A stretch of 64,000 bases of DNA from NCBI RefSeq assembly GCF_963668385.1, contig NZ_OY764327.1, forward strand, positions 3,506,501-3,570,500. Reading direction: 5' to 3'. The position numbers were made by a program, and so were the translations under genes. This stretch comes from an uncultured Carboxylicivirga sp. (GTDB lineage Bacteria > Bacteroidota > Bacteroidia > Bacteroidales > Marinilabiliaceae). A model generated the notes under the pieces. The model ran no database searches. It saw only the letters and a program-made list of their open reading frames with translations, and was not told the DNA's origin. Every line of letters begins with the position of its first letter. Position 1 is the first letter of the stretch. Below are positions 35,707 to 44,555 of the stretch, piece after piece.

Positions 35707-35747
35707 GAATATGCTCAAAAGTATAAATAATGAGAATATGCTCAAAA
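35707..35747 (-). promoter_or_regulatory. Promoter and tandem operator of the ORP-like operon
   Basis: Minus strand: TTG (35743-35745), 19-bp spacer, TACTTTTG (35716-35723), a full -33/-7 match, 33 bp before the DUF134 start codon. A 14-bp sequence (GAATATGCTCAAAA on +; TTTTGAGCATATTC on -) occurs twice, at 35707-35720 and 35734-35747, 27 bp apart. One copy covers the -33 box and the other covers the -7 box. Each contains a near-palindrome of the form T[GA]AGnATATnCTCA. The likely binder is the DUF134 protein (inference). Confidence 0.7.
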
Positions 35748-35908
35748 TAAATTAGATATTTTTTTAATTCATATTTAAATTTAAGCTTTTGAAATTGTGG
35801 TTAAATGTATTTGTAAAGTGTTACTAATAATCCACGAATGTTGTATAACTTTACGTGAGTGTGTTTAATTTCAGGGTATTATTAATTAATTTTGCACCGA
35901 TTTTAATA

Positions 35909-35916
35909 TACCTTTG
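35909..35916 (+). promoter_or_regulatory. Weak candidate -7 box for the histidine kinase gene
   Basis: TACCTTTG matches TAnnTTTG 15 bp before the ATG. The nearest TTG is only 14 bp upstream of it, shorter than usual, so this is a low-confidence call. Confidence 0.25.
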
Positions 35917-35931
35917 ACCAAATCAAACTAG

Positions 35932-37899
35932 ATGAGTATCCAAATGTTGTCTGTAAACCGGGGAAAGACAATTTTATTAGGGATTATCTTAATTCTTGCC
36001 TTTTTTCCTGAAAGCTACGCAAGAGGTAGCAAGCTTCCACCTGTTGAATTAAAAGATAGTTTAGAGAATGTGTTATCTAATGCCGGTAATGATACGGTAT
36101 TAATCGACAGTGTTTATGTACTCATAAAAATCTATCGACGCCAATTAAAAGAAGAGTATAAAGATATTCTGGTTGATTATATCAACTACTCCTCTAAGAT
36201 AGGGTACAGCCGTGGAGCCATGCGGATGTATGATCGATTAGGTTTAAACGAACGATATAGCGAGCGATTCGATTCAGCTGTTTTTTATCATCTTAAGTCG
36301 TTGGAACTGGCCATGCAACTCAAGGATAGTTTTCAGATGGCATATAACTATAATAATATTGGTCAGGCGTATCGGCTCCAGGATATGAATAGTTTAGCCA
36401 TTAAAAATTTCCACAAAGCTTTGGAATTACAGGAGGCTAATGGAAATGAGAAAGGAGCCTCGTTTACTCAAAATACACTAGGAGCGGTTTATGTTGTGCA
36501 AAAGGAGTATGATCAGGCGATGCATTATTTCAGAGAGTCGCAAAAAATAGCTAGGCATAGAAATGATTTACGAACCCAATCTTATAATTACGGAGCTATT
36601 GGAGAGGTTTATATGTTACAAAATCAACCAGATTCAGCAATCTTATACTACAACATAGCCAAAGATATTAAACTGGAAATGGGAGATAAGAAGGGGCTTG
36701 GCGTGTCGAACCATTTAATAGGTCAGGCTTATTTTAATAAAGGCGATTATGCCAAAGCTGAATCATTTTTGAATGAAGCATTAAAATTACATCTTAAATA
36801 TCATACAGAGCGATACATAGCATTGTGTTACGATTTTTTAGGAAAGATAAAGTTAAAGCAAAATCATAATACCGAAGCCATCGATTATTTACTGAAAGCA
36901 AAAGCGATATCTACTAATATACATTCATACGAAAACCTTTTGTCTATCAATAGTAGTTTAAAAGAACTGTATCAAAAACAACATCAATGGCCATTGGCAA
37001 TGCAGGTGATGCTGCAAAATGAGCAAATAAACGATAGTATCTACAGCTTGAAGAAAACGCGGGAAATGCAAGCGCTCGAAATTGAATACGAGACCGAAAA
37101 ACGCGAACAGCAAATAAAATTGCTTTCAGCCGAAAATGAAATAAAAGAGCAGCGAATAAAAATAGGTATTGCCATTATTGCATTGCTGATTCTTACTGTT
37201 GGTTTCTGGTTTTTTATGCAGAGGGAGAAGCAAAAAAGGATTCAACTTGAGCGAGATAAAGTTCGACAACAGTTGTTGCGATCGCAAATGAATCCTCACT
37301 TCTTATTTAATGCTTTAGGAAGTATTCAGAGTTATATGTATCAGAATGATGTTAAAACTGCTGCAAGATATATGGGTAACTTTGCTTCGTTAACGCGCTC
37401 GATATTGAATAACTCGGCAGTTGAGCAGGTATCGCTAGATGAAGAAATCAGTACGCTGAAAAATTATCTGGAACTCGAAAAAATGCGTTTGCAATCCAAT
37501 TTTCAGTATAGTATTGAAGTTCCTGCGGATTTGGATGTAGAATTTATTGCTGTTCCTCCTATGTTGATTCAACCTTTTGTTGAAAATGCTATCAAACATG
37601 GTATAAAAAATTATAGTTCGGGTGGAAGAGTAAAGCTTGTATTTGAAGAAAAGGATGATCTTATCCATGTAATGATTGAAGATAATGGGGAGGGAATTAA
37701 TACGACAAAAGAAAAAGGCACAAGCAATCATAAGTCCATGGCTACTACTATTTTCAAGCAGAGGATGAAAATAATCCGCGATAAGTTCCCGAATGTGCCT
37801 GAGCCTGTTATCTTCGATTTGTCAGAGAACGATAGTAAAGGTACCCATATTGATTTGTATCTACCCATACTTGAATTAAGTCCCATTTTAAATACCTGA
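35932..37899 (+). CDS. TPR-containing LytS-type sensor histidine kinase
   Basis: 655 residues. N-terminal signal/anchor (about 12-27), about six TPR repeats (about 75-350; e.g. MAYNYNNIGQAYRLQDMNSLAIKNFHKALEL), coiled coil (MQALEIEYETEKREQQIKLLSAENEIKEQ), one membrane helix (about 410-430), then a His_kinase domain with H-box NPHFLFNALGS (His456), N-box FVENAIKHG (Asn552) and a GTHIDLYLPI end. The histidine in the NPHFLFN motif is the phosphorylated residue of the LytS class. The stop lies 4 bp before the LytTR regulator ATG, so the two form a two-component pair. Confidence 0.92.
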   Translation: MSIQMLSVNRGKTILLGIILILAFFPESYARGSKLPPVELKDSLENVLSNAGNDTVLIDSVYVLIKIYRRQLKEEYKDILVDYINYSSKIGYSRGAMRMYDRLGLNERYSERFDSAVFYHLKSLELAMQLKDSFQMAYNYNNIGQAYRLQDMNSLAIKNFHKALELQEANGNEKGASFTQNTLGAVYVVQKEYDQAMHYFRESQKIARHRNDLRTQSYNYGAIGEVYMLQNQPDSAILYYNIAKDIKLEMGDKKGLGVSNHLIGQAYFNKGDYAKAESFLNEALKLHLKYHTERYIALCYDFLGKIKLKQNHNTEAIDYLLKAKAISTNIHSYENLLSINSSLKELYQKQHQWPLAMQVMLQNEQINDSIYSLKKTREMQALEIEYETEKREQQIKLLSAENEIKEQRIKIGIAIIALLILTVGFWFFMQREKQKRIQLERDKVRQQLLRSQMNPHFLFNALGSIQSYMYQNDVKTAARYMGNFASLTRSILNNSAVEQVSLDEEISTLKNYLELEKMRLQSNFQYSIEVPADLDVEFIAVPPMLIQPFVENAIKHGIKNYSSGGRVKLVFEEKDDLIHVMIEDNGEGINTTKEKGTSNHKSMATTIFKQRMKIIRDKFPNVPEPVIFDLSENDSKGTHIDLYLPILELSPILNT

Positions 37900-37903
37900 A
37901 ATT

Positions 37904-38656
37904 ATGAGTCGCTTAAAAGCTGTAATTATTGACGATGAACCTAATATGCGTTTATTGCTTCGAGAGATGGTTGCTGATAATTTCGTGGATATTCAAATAA
38001 TGGATGAAGCCGGATCTGTAGATGAAGGTGTGGCAATTATTCAGCAACATCAACCTGATATTGTATTTTTAGATATAGAAATTAAAGGTGGAACAGGATT
38101 TCATATTTTGCAAAAGGTAAAACCTTACTCTTTCAAACTTATTTTTATTACGGCATTTAATCAATTTGCCATTAAAGCCATTAAGTTTAGTGCTATTGAT
38201 TATATTCTTAAGCCGGTAAACGAAACCGAGTTTGTGCAAGCTGTTAATACTGCTATCGATAGTATTCAGCAAACTTTAAGTTCGTCTCAGATGAATAATT
38301 TTATCGATCATTTTGAGAAGGAAGAGCAGCGCAAAAAAATCATACTTCGTACTTCTGATGCTATCCATTTAGTTGAAGTAAGCGACATTGTTTATTGTAA
38401 AAGCGATAATAGTTATACCTCTTTTTATTTAAAAGATCAAAAAGAAATTCTGGTATCAAAATCGATTAAAGAGTTTGCCGATTTATTGGAAGAATATAGG
38501 TTCTTTCGACCCCATCAATCATTCTTGGTTAATCTGAATTGTGTAAATAAGATTGACAAAACAGATGGAGGATTTATCATTCTTAATAACGGAAAAGAAA
38601 TACCCGTATCCGGGCGTCGAAAAGCTTATGTACTGCAGATGGTAGAAGCTTTATGA
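37904..38656 (+). CDS. LytTR-family response regulator
   Basis: 250 residues. The receiver domain (1-120) has the acidic pair DDE (11-13), phosphoacceptor Asp57 (IVFLDIEIKGG), T/S in IFITAFNQFA and K in YILKPVNETEF. The LytTR DNA-binding domain (about 145-250) shows IILRTSDAIHLVEVSDIVYCKSDNSYTSF and FFRPHQSFLVNLNCVNKID. It binds direct-repeat sites as a dimer. It is translated with the upstream histidine kinase. The envelope genes downstream (38800 onward) are the obvious candidate targets, but this is inference. Confidence 0.93.
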   Translation: MSRLKAVIIDDEPNMRLLLREMVADNFVDIQIMDEAGSVDEGVAIIQQHQPDIVFLDIEIKGGTGFHILQKVKPYSFKLIFITAFNQFAIKAIKFSAIDYILKPVNETEFVQAVNTAIDSIQQTLSSSQMNNFIDHFEKEEQRKKIILRTSDAIHLVEVSDIVYCKSDNSYTSFYLKDQKEILVSKSIKEFADLLEEYRFFRPHQSFLVNLNCVNKIDKTDGGFIILNNGKEIPVSGRRKAYVLQMVEAL

Positions 38657-38763
38657 ACGTATATGATCATCCTTTCAAAAACAAATTCAGGTAAATTCAA
38701 TACGTATTCAAGTTAGCACGTTGCCAATTCAAATTTACCCCTAAAACACATATTGATAGGTTC

Positions 38764-38771
38764 TACTTTTG
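38764..38771 (+). promoter_or_regulatory. Candidate -7 box of the envelope gene cluster
   Basis: TACTTTTG, 28 bp before the outer-membrane beta-barrel gene start. No TTG lies 19-21 bp upstream, which would suit activation by the adjacent LytTR regulator. Confidence 0.4.
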
Positions 38772-38799
38772 GAGTATAAACAATTAAAAACCTATTGAC

Positions 38800-39381
38800 A
38801 TGAGAACAATTAAAATGTATTTAGTGCTAGGTGCACTATGTGTTTTGGGATTAACAGCTAAAGCTCAGGATTCGAAATTTATGTTGGGTGCCGGCCTCGA
38901 TTATGCAACTGAGATTGATAATTTGGGTATCCACCTAAAGGGCTTGTATCTTATTAACGATGCGTGGGAAGCAGATGCTGGCTATACCTACTACTTCAAA
39001 AAGAATTATACCAACTGGTCATCACTTGATTTTAATGGACACTATGTTTTTACAAGTAGTGATAAAGGCGTTTTGTATGCACTGGCGGGGCTAAACGTTA
39101 CTTTCTATAAAATGGAACTGGGCGATTTGATGGGAGATTATACTAGTGGATATGATGATTATTACAACGATTACTATGGTGATGAATATTCTGATTTAAT
39201 AGGAGGAATGGCAAGTCTGACTTCAGATATGGAATCAAAAGGTTCGGAAGTTGGTGTTAATATTGGCTTGGGCGGCAGAATGGGTTTGAGCGATAATCTG
39301 TTTCTTTCTGGCGAAATAAAATACACTTTGGGCGGAGCCGATTACTTAAATATTGGGGCCGGATTAATGTACTGCTTCTGA
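38800..39381 (+). CDS. Small outer-membrane beta-barrel protein
   Basis: 193 residues with a signal peptide (MRTIKMYLVLGALCVLGLTAKAQ). Alternating hydrophobic strands (FMLGAGLDYA, LGIHLKGLYL, WEADAGYTYYF, SSLDFNGHYVF, VLYALAGLNVTFY, GVNIGLGGRMGLS, LFLSGEIKYTL, LNIGAGLMYCF) suggest an eight-strand barrel ending in an aromatic residue, as outer-membrane barrels do. One long loop (about 107-130) is extremely rich in Tyr and Asp (DYTSGYDDYYNDYYGDEY). Function unknown. It is the first gene after the two-component pair. Confidence 0.8.
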   Translation: MRTIKMYLVLGALCVLGLTAKAQDSKFMLGAGLDYATEIDNLGIHLKGLYLINDAWEADAGYTYYFKKNYTNWSSLDFNGHYVFTSSDKGVLYALAGLNVTFYKMELGDLMGDYTSGYDDYYNDYYGDEYSDLIGGMASLTSDMESKGSEVGVNIGLGGRMGLSDNLFLSGEIKYTLGGADYLNIGAGLMYCF

Positions 39382-39477
39382 TTATAAATTATCGGGAAAT
39401 AAGTTTCGGGATATTCTTCAGCGGATGTTCCGAAACAATTCTTGGATTTCAATTCGATTAACCCAAAAATATTCACT

Positions 39478-40728
39478 ATGAGAAATGTAATAATCTTAGT
39501 ATGCCTTATTGTGCTTTCTTTTCAGATAAAAGCACAGGTAAAGGTTGATGTTGGTAAAAAAGTTGAAAACTCGGCCAACCGAAAAGCCAATCAAAAAACA
39601 GATCAGGCTATTGATAAATCTTTCGATAAACTCGAAGAAGGTATTGGCTCATTATTTGGTAAGAAAAAGAAAAAATCTTCAAAGGGTACTACCGCTAAAG
39701 AGAATGTCGAAGTTTCAAATTCAACTTCAAACAAGGAAGAGGCAGAGAAAGAACCAAAAGTTGATAAGGTAACCATGAACCGGAGTAAATTCGATTTTGT
39801 GCCCGGTGATGAGGTTATTTTTTCTGATGCTCCCGATATGGATGAAGAGAACGGTGAATTTCCCACACGTTGGGATTTAAAAAGCGGTCAGGTTGAAATT
39901 GTTGAAGTCGATGGTGAGAAAGTAATGGCTTTCTTTGACGGTAGCCCTGAAATCGTTCCGTACCTTAAAAATGCTGAAACCGATTATCTGCCTGATGTTT
40001 TTACCATCGAATTTGATATTTATCGCCCTGCTCATGGGAATCGTTTCTTTGTTTATTTATATGATCGAAAACGTCAACGTAGTGGCGGTGATCAGGAAAT
40101 AGAAATCAACATCAACACGGTTAATGTTAATGATGTTACAGGCGAATATGCCCCTGCGCGAGATCGGGATCAAGGGCGTTGGATGCATATTTCCATTGCT
40201 TATACCAAAGGCAAATTGAAAGTTTATTTGGATGATACACGACTCATTAATATTCCTCATTACGAATTCGATCCGTCAGGATTATCCATACAATGTTATT
40301 TTGCCGATGTAAATGAAAAGAAAATCTGGTATCTGAAAAATGTCAGAATTGCCAAGGGTGGTGTGAAGTATTACGATCGGGTTTTAAGCGATGGAAAGAT
40401 AGTTTGTAATGGCATTCGATTTGATGTGAATAAAGCTACTCTCAAGCCCGAATCTATGGGGCAAATAAACGAGATTTATGAATTGATGGAGAAAAATACC
40501 GACCTGAAATTCTCAGTTGAGGGCCATACTGATAGTGATGGAGATGATCAGAGGAATCAATCATTATCCGAAAAACGTGCTCAGGAAGTGATGAATACTT
40601 TGATAAAGATGGGAATTGATTCTTCTCGTTTGCAAGCAAAAGGATTTGGCGAATCGGTTCCATTGAATCACAATGCTACTCCTGAAGAAAAAGCCAATAA
40701 CAGGCGCGTTGAATTTGTGAAAATATAG
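39478..40728 (+). CDS. OmpA-family outer-membrane protein with a central jelly-roll-like domain
   Basis: 416 residues from ATG 39478, which gives a standard signal peptide (MRNVIILVCLIVLSFQIKAQ); an in-frame ATG at 39442 would add 12 residues before it. A lysine-rich linker (about 50-95) is followed by a beta-sandwich region (about 97-300: FDFVPGDEVIFSDAPDMDEENGEFPTRW, FTIEFDIYRPAHGNRFFVYLYDR, WMHISIAYTKGKLKVYLDDTRLI) resembling LamG-type folds. The C terminus (about 305-416) is OmpA: FDVNKATLKPESMGQI, VEGHTDSDGDDQRNQSLSEKRAQEV, AKGFGESVP, NNRRVEFVKI. It should bind peptidoglycan and link it to the outer membrane. Confidence 0.85.
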   Translation: MRNVIILVCLIVLSFQIKAQVKVDVGKKVENSANRKANQKTDQAIDKSFDKLEEGIGSLFGKKKKKSSKGTTAKENVEVSNSTSNKEEAEKEPKVDKVTMNRSKFDFVPGDEVIFSDAPDMDEENGEFPTRWDLKSGQVEIVEVDGEKVMAFFDGSPEIVPYLKNAETDYLPDVFTIEFDIYRPAHGNRFFVYLYDRKRQRSGGDQEIEININTVNVNDVTGEYAPARDRDQGRWMHISIAYTKGKLKVYLDDTRLINIPHYEFDPSGLSIQCYFADVNEKKIWYLKNVRIAKGGVKYYDRVLSDGKIVCNGIRFDVNKATLKPESMGQINEIYELMEKNTDLKFSVEGHTDSDGDDQRNQSLSEKRAQEVMNTLIKMGIDSSRLQAKGFGESVPLNHNATPEEKANNRRVEFVKI

Positions 40729-40744
40729 TCTAAAAACAATAGTT

Positions 40745-40984
40745 ATGGAAATCCTAATACCAATTATCATATTACTTGCTGTCATATTTTTTACCATTTG
40801 GGGCATTGTCAAAGGCATAAAAAGAGCAAAAGAAAACTTTAGCTATGGAATTAGTGCAGCACAAGATAAAGTGAGTGAAATTAGAATGGAGTCAGATAGG
40901 GAAACTAATGAGGATAAAAAACTGAATGCTCAACAGGAAAAAGGACTTGATAAGATATCGCAGCTTCTTGATAAACTAAATTAA
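40745..40984 (+). CDS. Small single-pass membrane protein
   Basis: 79 residues: one hydrophobic helix (about 4-24, PIIILLAVIFFTIWGIVKGI) followed by a charged, probably helical tail (KVSEIRMESDRETNEDKKLNAQQEKGLDKISQLLDKLN). Not recognised beyond this. It sits 16 bp after the OmpA gene and 11 bp before lemA, so it is part of the same operon and could pair with LemA or DUF3137 at the inner membrane (inference). Confidence 0.7.
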   Translation: MEILIPIIILLAVIFFTIWGIVKGIKRAKENFSYGISAAQDKVSEIRMESDRETNEDKKLNAQQEKGLDKISQLLDKLN

Positions 40985-40995
40985 AACGAAACAAA

Positions 40996-41559
40996 ATGAA
41001 TATGAATTATATAATCGGAATTGTAGTTGTGCTGGTTGTAATGATTACTATCAGTTTGTACAATCGTTTAATCCGACGTAATAACGAAGTGGAAAATGCC
41101 TTTGGAGGTGTTGATGTTCAGTTGAAGAAACGTTATGATTTAATTCCAAATTTAGTAGCTGCAGTTAAGCAATATGCAGCTCACGAAAAGGGATTACTTA
41201 CCAATATAACTGCGTTACGGAGCAAAGCTATAGATAAGAATTTAAGTAATGACGAGAAAGTAGCAATTGATAATCAGATTTCATCAGCTATGAAAAGCAT
41301 AATGGTCGCAGTTGAGAATTACCCAGATTTAAAGGCGAATGAAAATTTTATGAATTTGCAGCGAAACCTTACCGAAGTGGAGTCTCAGATTTCGGCAGCT
41401 CGGCGCACTTATAATGCTGTGGTAACAGATTATAACAATAGTATTCAAACATTTCCGGGCAATTTAATGGCAGCTTTTCTTCATTACACCCGAAAAGCAG
41501 TGTTTGTTATTCCTGAAGTTGAAAGAGTTAATGTGAATGTGTCAGCCATGTTTAACTAA
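40996..41559 (+). CDS. lemA: LemA family protein
   Basis: 187 residues. N-terminal membrane helix (about 4-21), then the LemA signature YNRLIRRNNEVENAFGGVDVQLKKRYDLIPNLVAAVKQYA, helical region, RNLTEVESQISAARRTYNAVVTDYNNSIQTFPGNLMA, ending PEVERVNVNVSAMF. The length and pattern are typical. The cellular role of LemA is not firmly known; in other bacteria lemA neighbours genes for stress or envelope functions. Here it precedes a DUF3137 gene by 13 bp, a pairing I recall from other genomes. Confidence 0.92.
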   Translation: MNMNYIIGIVVVLVVMITISLYNRLIRRNNEVENAFGGVDVQLKKRYDLIPNLVAAVKQYAAHEKGLLTNITALRSKAIDKNLSNDEKVAIDNQISSAMKSIMVAVENYPDLKANENFMNLQRNLTEVESQISAARRTYNAVVTDYNNSIQTFPGNLMAAFLHYTRKAVFVIPEVERVNVNVSAMFN

Positions 41560-41572
41560 AAGCACTTAACCA

Positions 41573-42529
41573 ATGGAAAACCAAAATTTATTAGCTCTTT
41601 TTAATCAGGAATTAAAGCCTGAATTAGAAAATATTGAGAGTCAGCGAAAAACCATCAAGCGATTGATTGGTGTATTAATAGCTGGTTTGGTATTGGCTAA
41701 AATTATGTACGAAAGTATTCGAAACGATTATGTAGCCTGGCCTGTAGCCATTGCTTTGGCTCTTATTGGATTGGTGATGGGAGCCAAAGCTTTACTAAAA
41801 TATTTCAAGTATCGTTCTGTTTTTAAAAAAGAGGTTGTAACTAAAATTGTTCATTTCATCAATCCTGATTATGTATATGATCACAAACGCCATATTAATA
41901 CAGGTGATGTTATTAAGAGTAACCTGTTTGGTGATAAAATTGATCGTTGTCAGGGTGATGATTTTGTAGCCGGGATAATTGATAAAACAGATTTTCAATT
42001 CTCTGAAATACATCCTCAATATAAACGTGTTACCACTGAGGATGGCCAACGTAAAACGGAGTGGGTAACCTTGTTCAATGGCTTGTTTTTTATGGCTGAC
42101 TTTAATAAGCATTTAGCTGCCGAAACGTATGTTATGCCCGATAAATCGGAAAAGAGACTAGGGAAATGGGCTCAAAAATTCCAGAAAAGTAGTCGTTTGG
42201 GAACATTAGTGAAATTGGAAGATCCGGAATTTGAACGTGAGTTTAAAGTGTTTTCATCAAGTCAGCAAGAAGCTCGCTATGTTTTAACTCCAACTATGAT
42301 GCAGGCGATGGTCAAAATTCGTCAGACTTTGAAAGAAGACTTCCGCTTTTCATTTGTAGGTAACCGTGTTTATTGTGCTGTTGGGTTTAATAAAGGATTA
42401 TTCGAACCTCGAATACGAAAATCGGGTGTCAACTTTCAGGATGTTGAGTTTATGCATCAGCTTTTCTCTCTTATTGAATTGATTATTCATGAAATGAATT
42501 TGAATACGCGAATCTGGACTAAAGAATAA
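41573..42529 (+). CDS. DUF3137 domain-containing membrane protein
   Basis: 318 residues. Two adjacent membrane helices (about 27-45 and 51-67: LIGVLIAGLVLAKIMY, WPVAIALALIGLVMGAKAL) follow a coiled-coil-like start. The soluble C-terminal domain has VKIVHFINPDYVYD-type strands, WVTLFNGLFFMADFNKH, FEREFKVFSSSQQEARYVLTPTMMQAMVKI and FSFVGNRVYCAVGFNKGLFEP, which is the DUF3137 pattern. Function unknown. It lies between lemA and a lipoprotein gene (4-bp gap), forming an inner-membrane set. Confidence 0.85.
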   Translation: MENQNLLALFNQELKPELENIESQRKTIKRLIGVLIAGLVLAKIMYESIRNDYVAWPVAIALALIGLVMGAKALLKYFKYRSVFKKEVVTKIVHFINPDYVYDHKRHINTGDVIKSNLFGDKIDRCQGDDFVAGIIDKTDFQFSEIHPQYKRVTTEDGQRKTEWVTLFNGLFFMADFNKHLAAETYVMPDKSEKRLGKWAQKFQKSSRLGTLVKLEDPEFEREFKVFSSSQQEARYVLTPTMMQAMVKIRQTLKEDFRFSFVGNRVYCAVGFNKGLFEPRIRKSGVNFQDVEFMHQLFSLIELIIHEMNLNTRIWTKE

Positions 42530-42533
42530 AACC

Positions 42534-43040
42534 ATGAAAAATATATATGTTTTTACGTTGTTAGCGTTACTGATAATCATGCCATCGTGCAATAGTCGTA
42601 ACTACTTGCCACCTGTCGATCCTGAAATCCCTGTACTATTTAAGCAAGATAGTTTGTCGGATGCTTTAATTCATAATAAGCTGGAGCAGATTAACGAATT
42701 AAGTAGAAAGGCTGAAGATATCGCTCATTTGATGGAGGGAACAGGAACTCTGGATATGGATGAAATGAAAGGGTTGGATAAAATTCGGTTTATGAAAAAT
42801 TTTGCTCAGGTGATGTTTATTATGAAGGATTTTGGTGAGGGAATGGAAGAGTATCAGGATTCACCATCTGTAGAATTAGCTGTTGGTGATACGTTAAATG
42901 CGGTTGATTTTTTAATGAAGGTGATGGCACTCCGTATGATTGAAATTCAACAAAAGTATCCACATTTAAAAGGTGTTTTGGCAAAAGCTTCTGATGTAGA
43001 ATCTGATTCGACTCATACTGTTATGGATTTCGGTTTCTAA
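42534..43040 (+). CDS. Lipoprotein of unknown function
   Basis: 168 residues with a lipoprotein signal (MKNIYVFTLLALLIIMPSC, Cys at 19). The mature part is mostly helical and acidic, with Met-rich stretches (MDEMKGLDKIRFMKNFAQVMFIMKDFGEGMEEY). No family recognised. It starts 4 bp after the DUF3137 gene, so it is translated together with it. Confidence 0.72.
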   Translation: MKNIYVFTLLALLIIMPSCNSRNYLPPVDPEIPVLFKQDSLSDALIHNKLEQINELSRKAEDIAHLMEGTGTLDMDEMKGLDKIRFMKNFAQVMFIMKDFGEGMEEYQDSPSVELAVGDTLNAVDFLMKVMALRMIEIQQKYPHLKGVLAKASDVESDSTHTVMDFGF

Positions 43041-43086
43041 TTATTTGAATTGTAATGTTAAACCTTAACTTATTATGTAATCCAAT

Positions 43087-44547
43087 ATGAAAAAGAAAAT
43101 TTTACTATTTGTTTTTATGGTGTTAGCAGGAATAGTTTGTGTAAATGCACAACTAGTTACTGTTAAAGGTATTTCTAAAACAAGAATTGATCTAACAAGC
43201 TCAACTGTTGTAGGTCAAGTAACAATTAACCCTACCGTTTCAGGTAAAGTAATCGTACGATTTGATGGCAATTGTTTATCAGATTTTGGTGATCGAATTA
43301 TATTGGCCGCTAGCAATACTACCTCTTGGGGAATAAATGATGGATGTGTTGCTGTTGAAGGTGTTAGTGATGATCTACGAAGCAGACCATTTAGCCATAC
43401 TCGAGTATATAATGTAGATGCCGGGAATCATACTTTTTATGCAATAGCTCATAACTATGTTGAAACCGAAGGATCAGGAAAAGCTTCGATATACGGAAGT
43501 TTATCTGTTGAGTTTATTCCAGATGGAGCTTATTGGGTTGCATTTGATAATATTTCAGAAATGGATATCAATTTAGCTAATAGCACTGCAGTAGGACATA
43601 TAACAATTAATCCGGCTACTTCAGGTAGGGTAATTGTTCATTTCGATGGACAATGTATATCTGATCCAGGTGACCGAATAATATTGGCAGCTAGTAATAC
43701 GACATCATGGGGAGTTAATGATGGAAATGTAGGTGTTGAGGCAATAGATTCAGATTTAAACCAAAATTCATTTTCACATACCCGTGTATACAATGTGAGT
43801 GCGGGAAGTCAATCATTTTATGCTATTGCACAAAATTATGCTGAGACTGAAGGATCTGGGATTGCATCAATTTATGGGACCTTAACTGCTGTTTTTATTC
43901 CTGATGGTGTTTTGTCTGTGTCCTATGATCGAATTGTAGAAACGAATATTGATGTAACCAATGTTGCAACTGTGGGGCAAGTTACCATAAATCCACAGGT
44001 TGCAGGAAGAGCTTTTGTTCATTTCGATGGCATGTGTTATTCTTCTAAAGGCGATCGGATTCTACTAGCTGCAAGTAATGTGCAGGATTGGGGAGTAAAT
44101 GATGGATGTGTTTCTGTTCAGGCTGTTAATCAGGATAATAATATAAATTCATTTTCGCATACGCGTGCATATGATGTTGATGCAGGAAGTAGTACTTTCT
44201 ATGCGATCGCTCATAATTATGTAGATACTGAAGGAGATGGGGAAGTGTCTGTTTACGGAATGCTTACTGTTGAGTTTGTTCCAAATGCAACTAGCACTGT
44301 CATTGATGATGGCTTAATTGAATCTGTAGTGAATATTTATCCGAATCCTTGTGTTGATGGTTTTATGGTTAAAGGACTTGATAACTTTAATTGCGAAGTA
44401 TATAATATGTCCGGCAAATTAATGCTTAGTTACGTTGATTTAAATTATTCATCAACAATTAAAACGGATGTTTTACCTAAAGGAACATACTTGGTTAAAA
44501 TCAAATCAAAAACTAATTCTGTTGTTAAGAAGTTAGTTGTTAAATAA
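43087..44547 (+). CDS. Secreted three-repeat protein with T9SS C-terminal sorting domain
   Basis: 486 residues with a signal peptide (to about 21, CVNAQ). Three tandem repeats of about 126 residues (about 23-148, 149-274, 275-402) share VGQVTINP...G[KR][VA][IF]V[RH]FDG.C.S..GDRI[IL]LAASN...WG[IV]NDG, SFSHTR[VA]Y[ND]V.AG...FYAIA.NY..TEG.G..S[IV]YG.L. Each repeat keeps one conserved Cys after FDG. No known domain name comes to mind. The last 75 residues are a T9SS sorting domain (VNIYPNPCVDGFMV, NMSGKLML, LPKGTYLVKI, KKLVVK). It is probably surface-displayed; the repeats look adhesive or ligand-binding by shape only. Confidence 0.8.
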   Translation: MKKKILLFVFMVLAGIVCVNAQLVTVKGISKTRIDLTSSTVVGQVTINPTVSGKVIVRFDGNCLSDFGDRIILAASNTTSWGINDGCVAVEGVSDDLRSRPFSHTRVYNVDAGNHTFYAIAHNYVETEGSGKASIYGSLSVEFIPDGAYWVAFDNISEMDINLANSTAVGHITINPATSGRVIVHFDGQCISDPGDRIILAASNTTSWGVNDGNVGVEAIDSDLNQNSFSHTRVYNVSAGSQSFYAIAQNYAETEGSGIASIYGTLTAVFIPDGVLSVSYDRIVETNIDVTNVATVGQVTINPQVAGRAFVHFDGMCYSSKGDRILLAASNVQDWGVNDGCVSVQAVNQDNNINSFSHTRAYDVDAGSSTFYAIAHNYVDTEGDGEVSVYGMLTVEFVPNATSTVIDDGLIESVVNIYPNPCVDGFMVKGLDNFNCEVYNMSGKLMLSYVDLNYSSTIKTDVLPKGTYLVKIKSKTNSVVKKLVVK

Positions 44548-44555
44548 TTAAGGCT

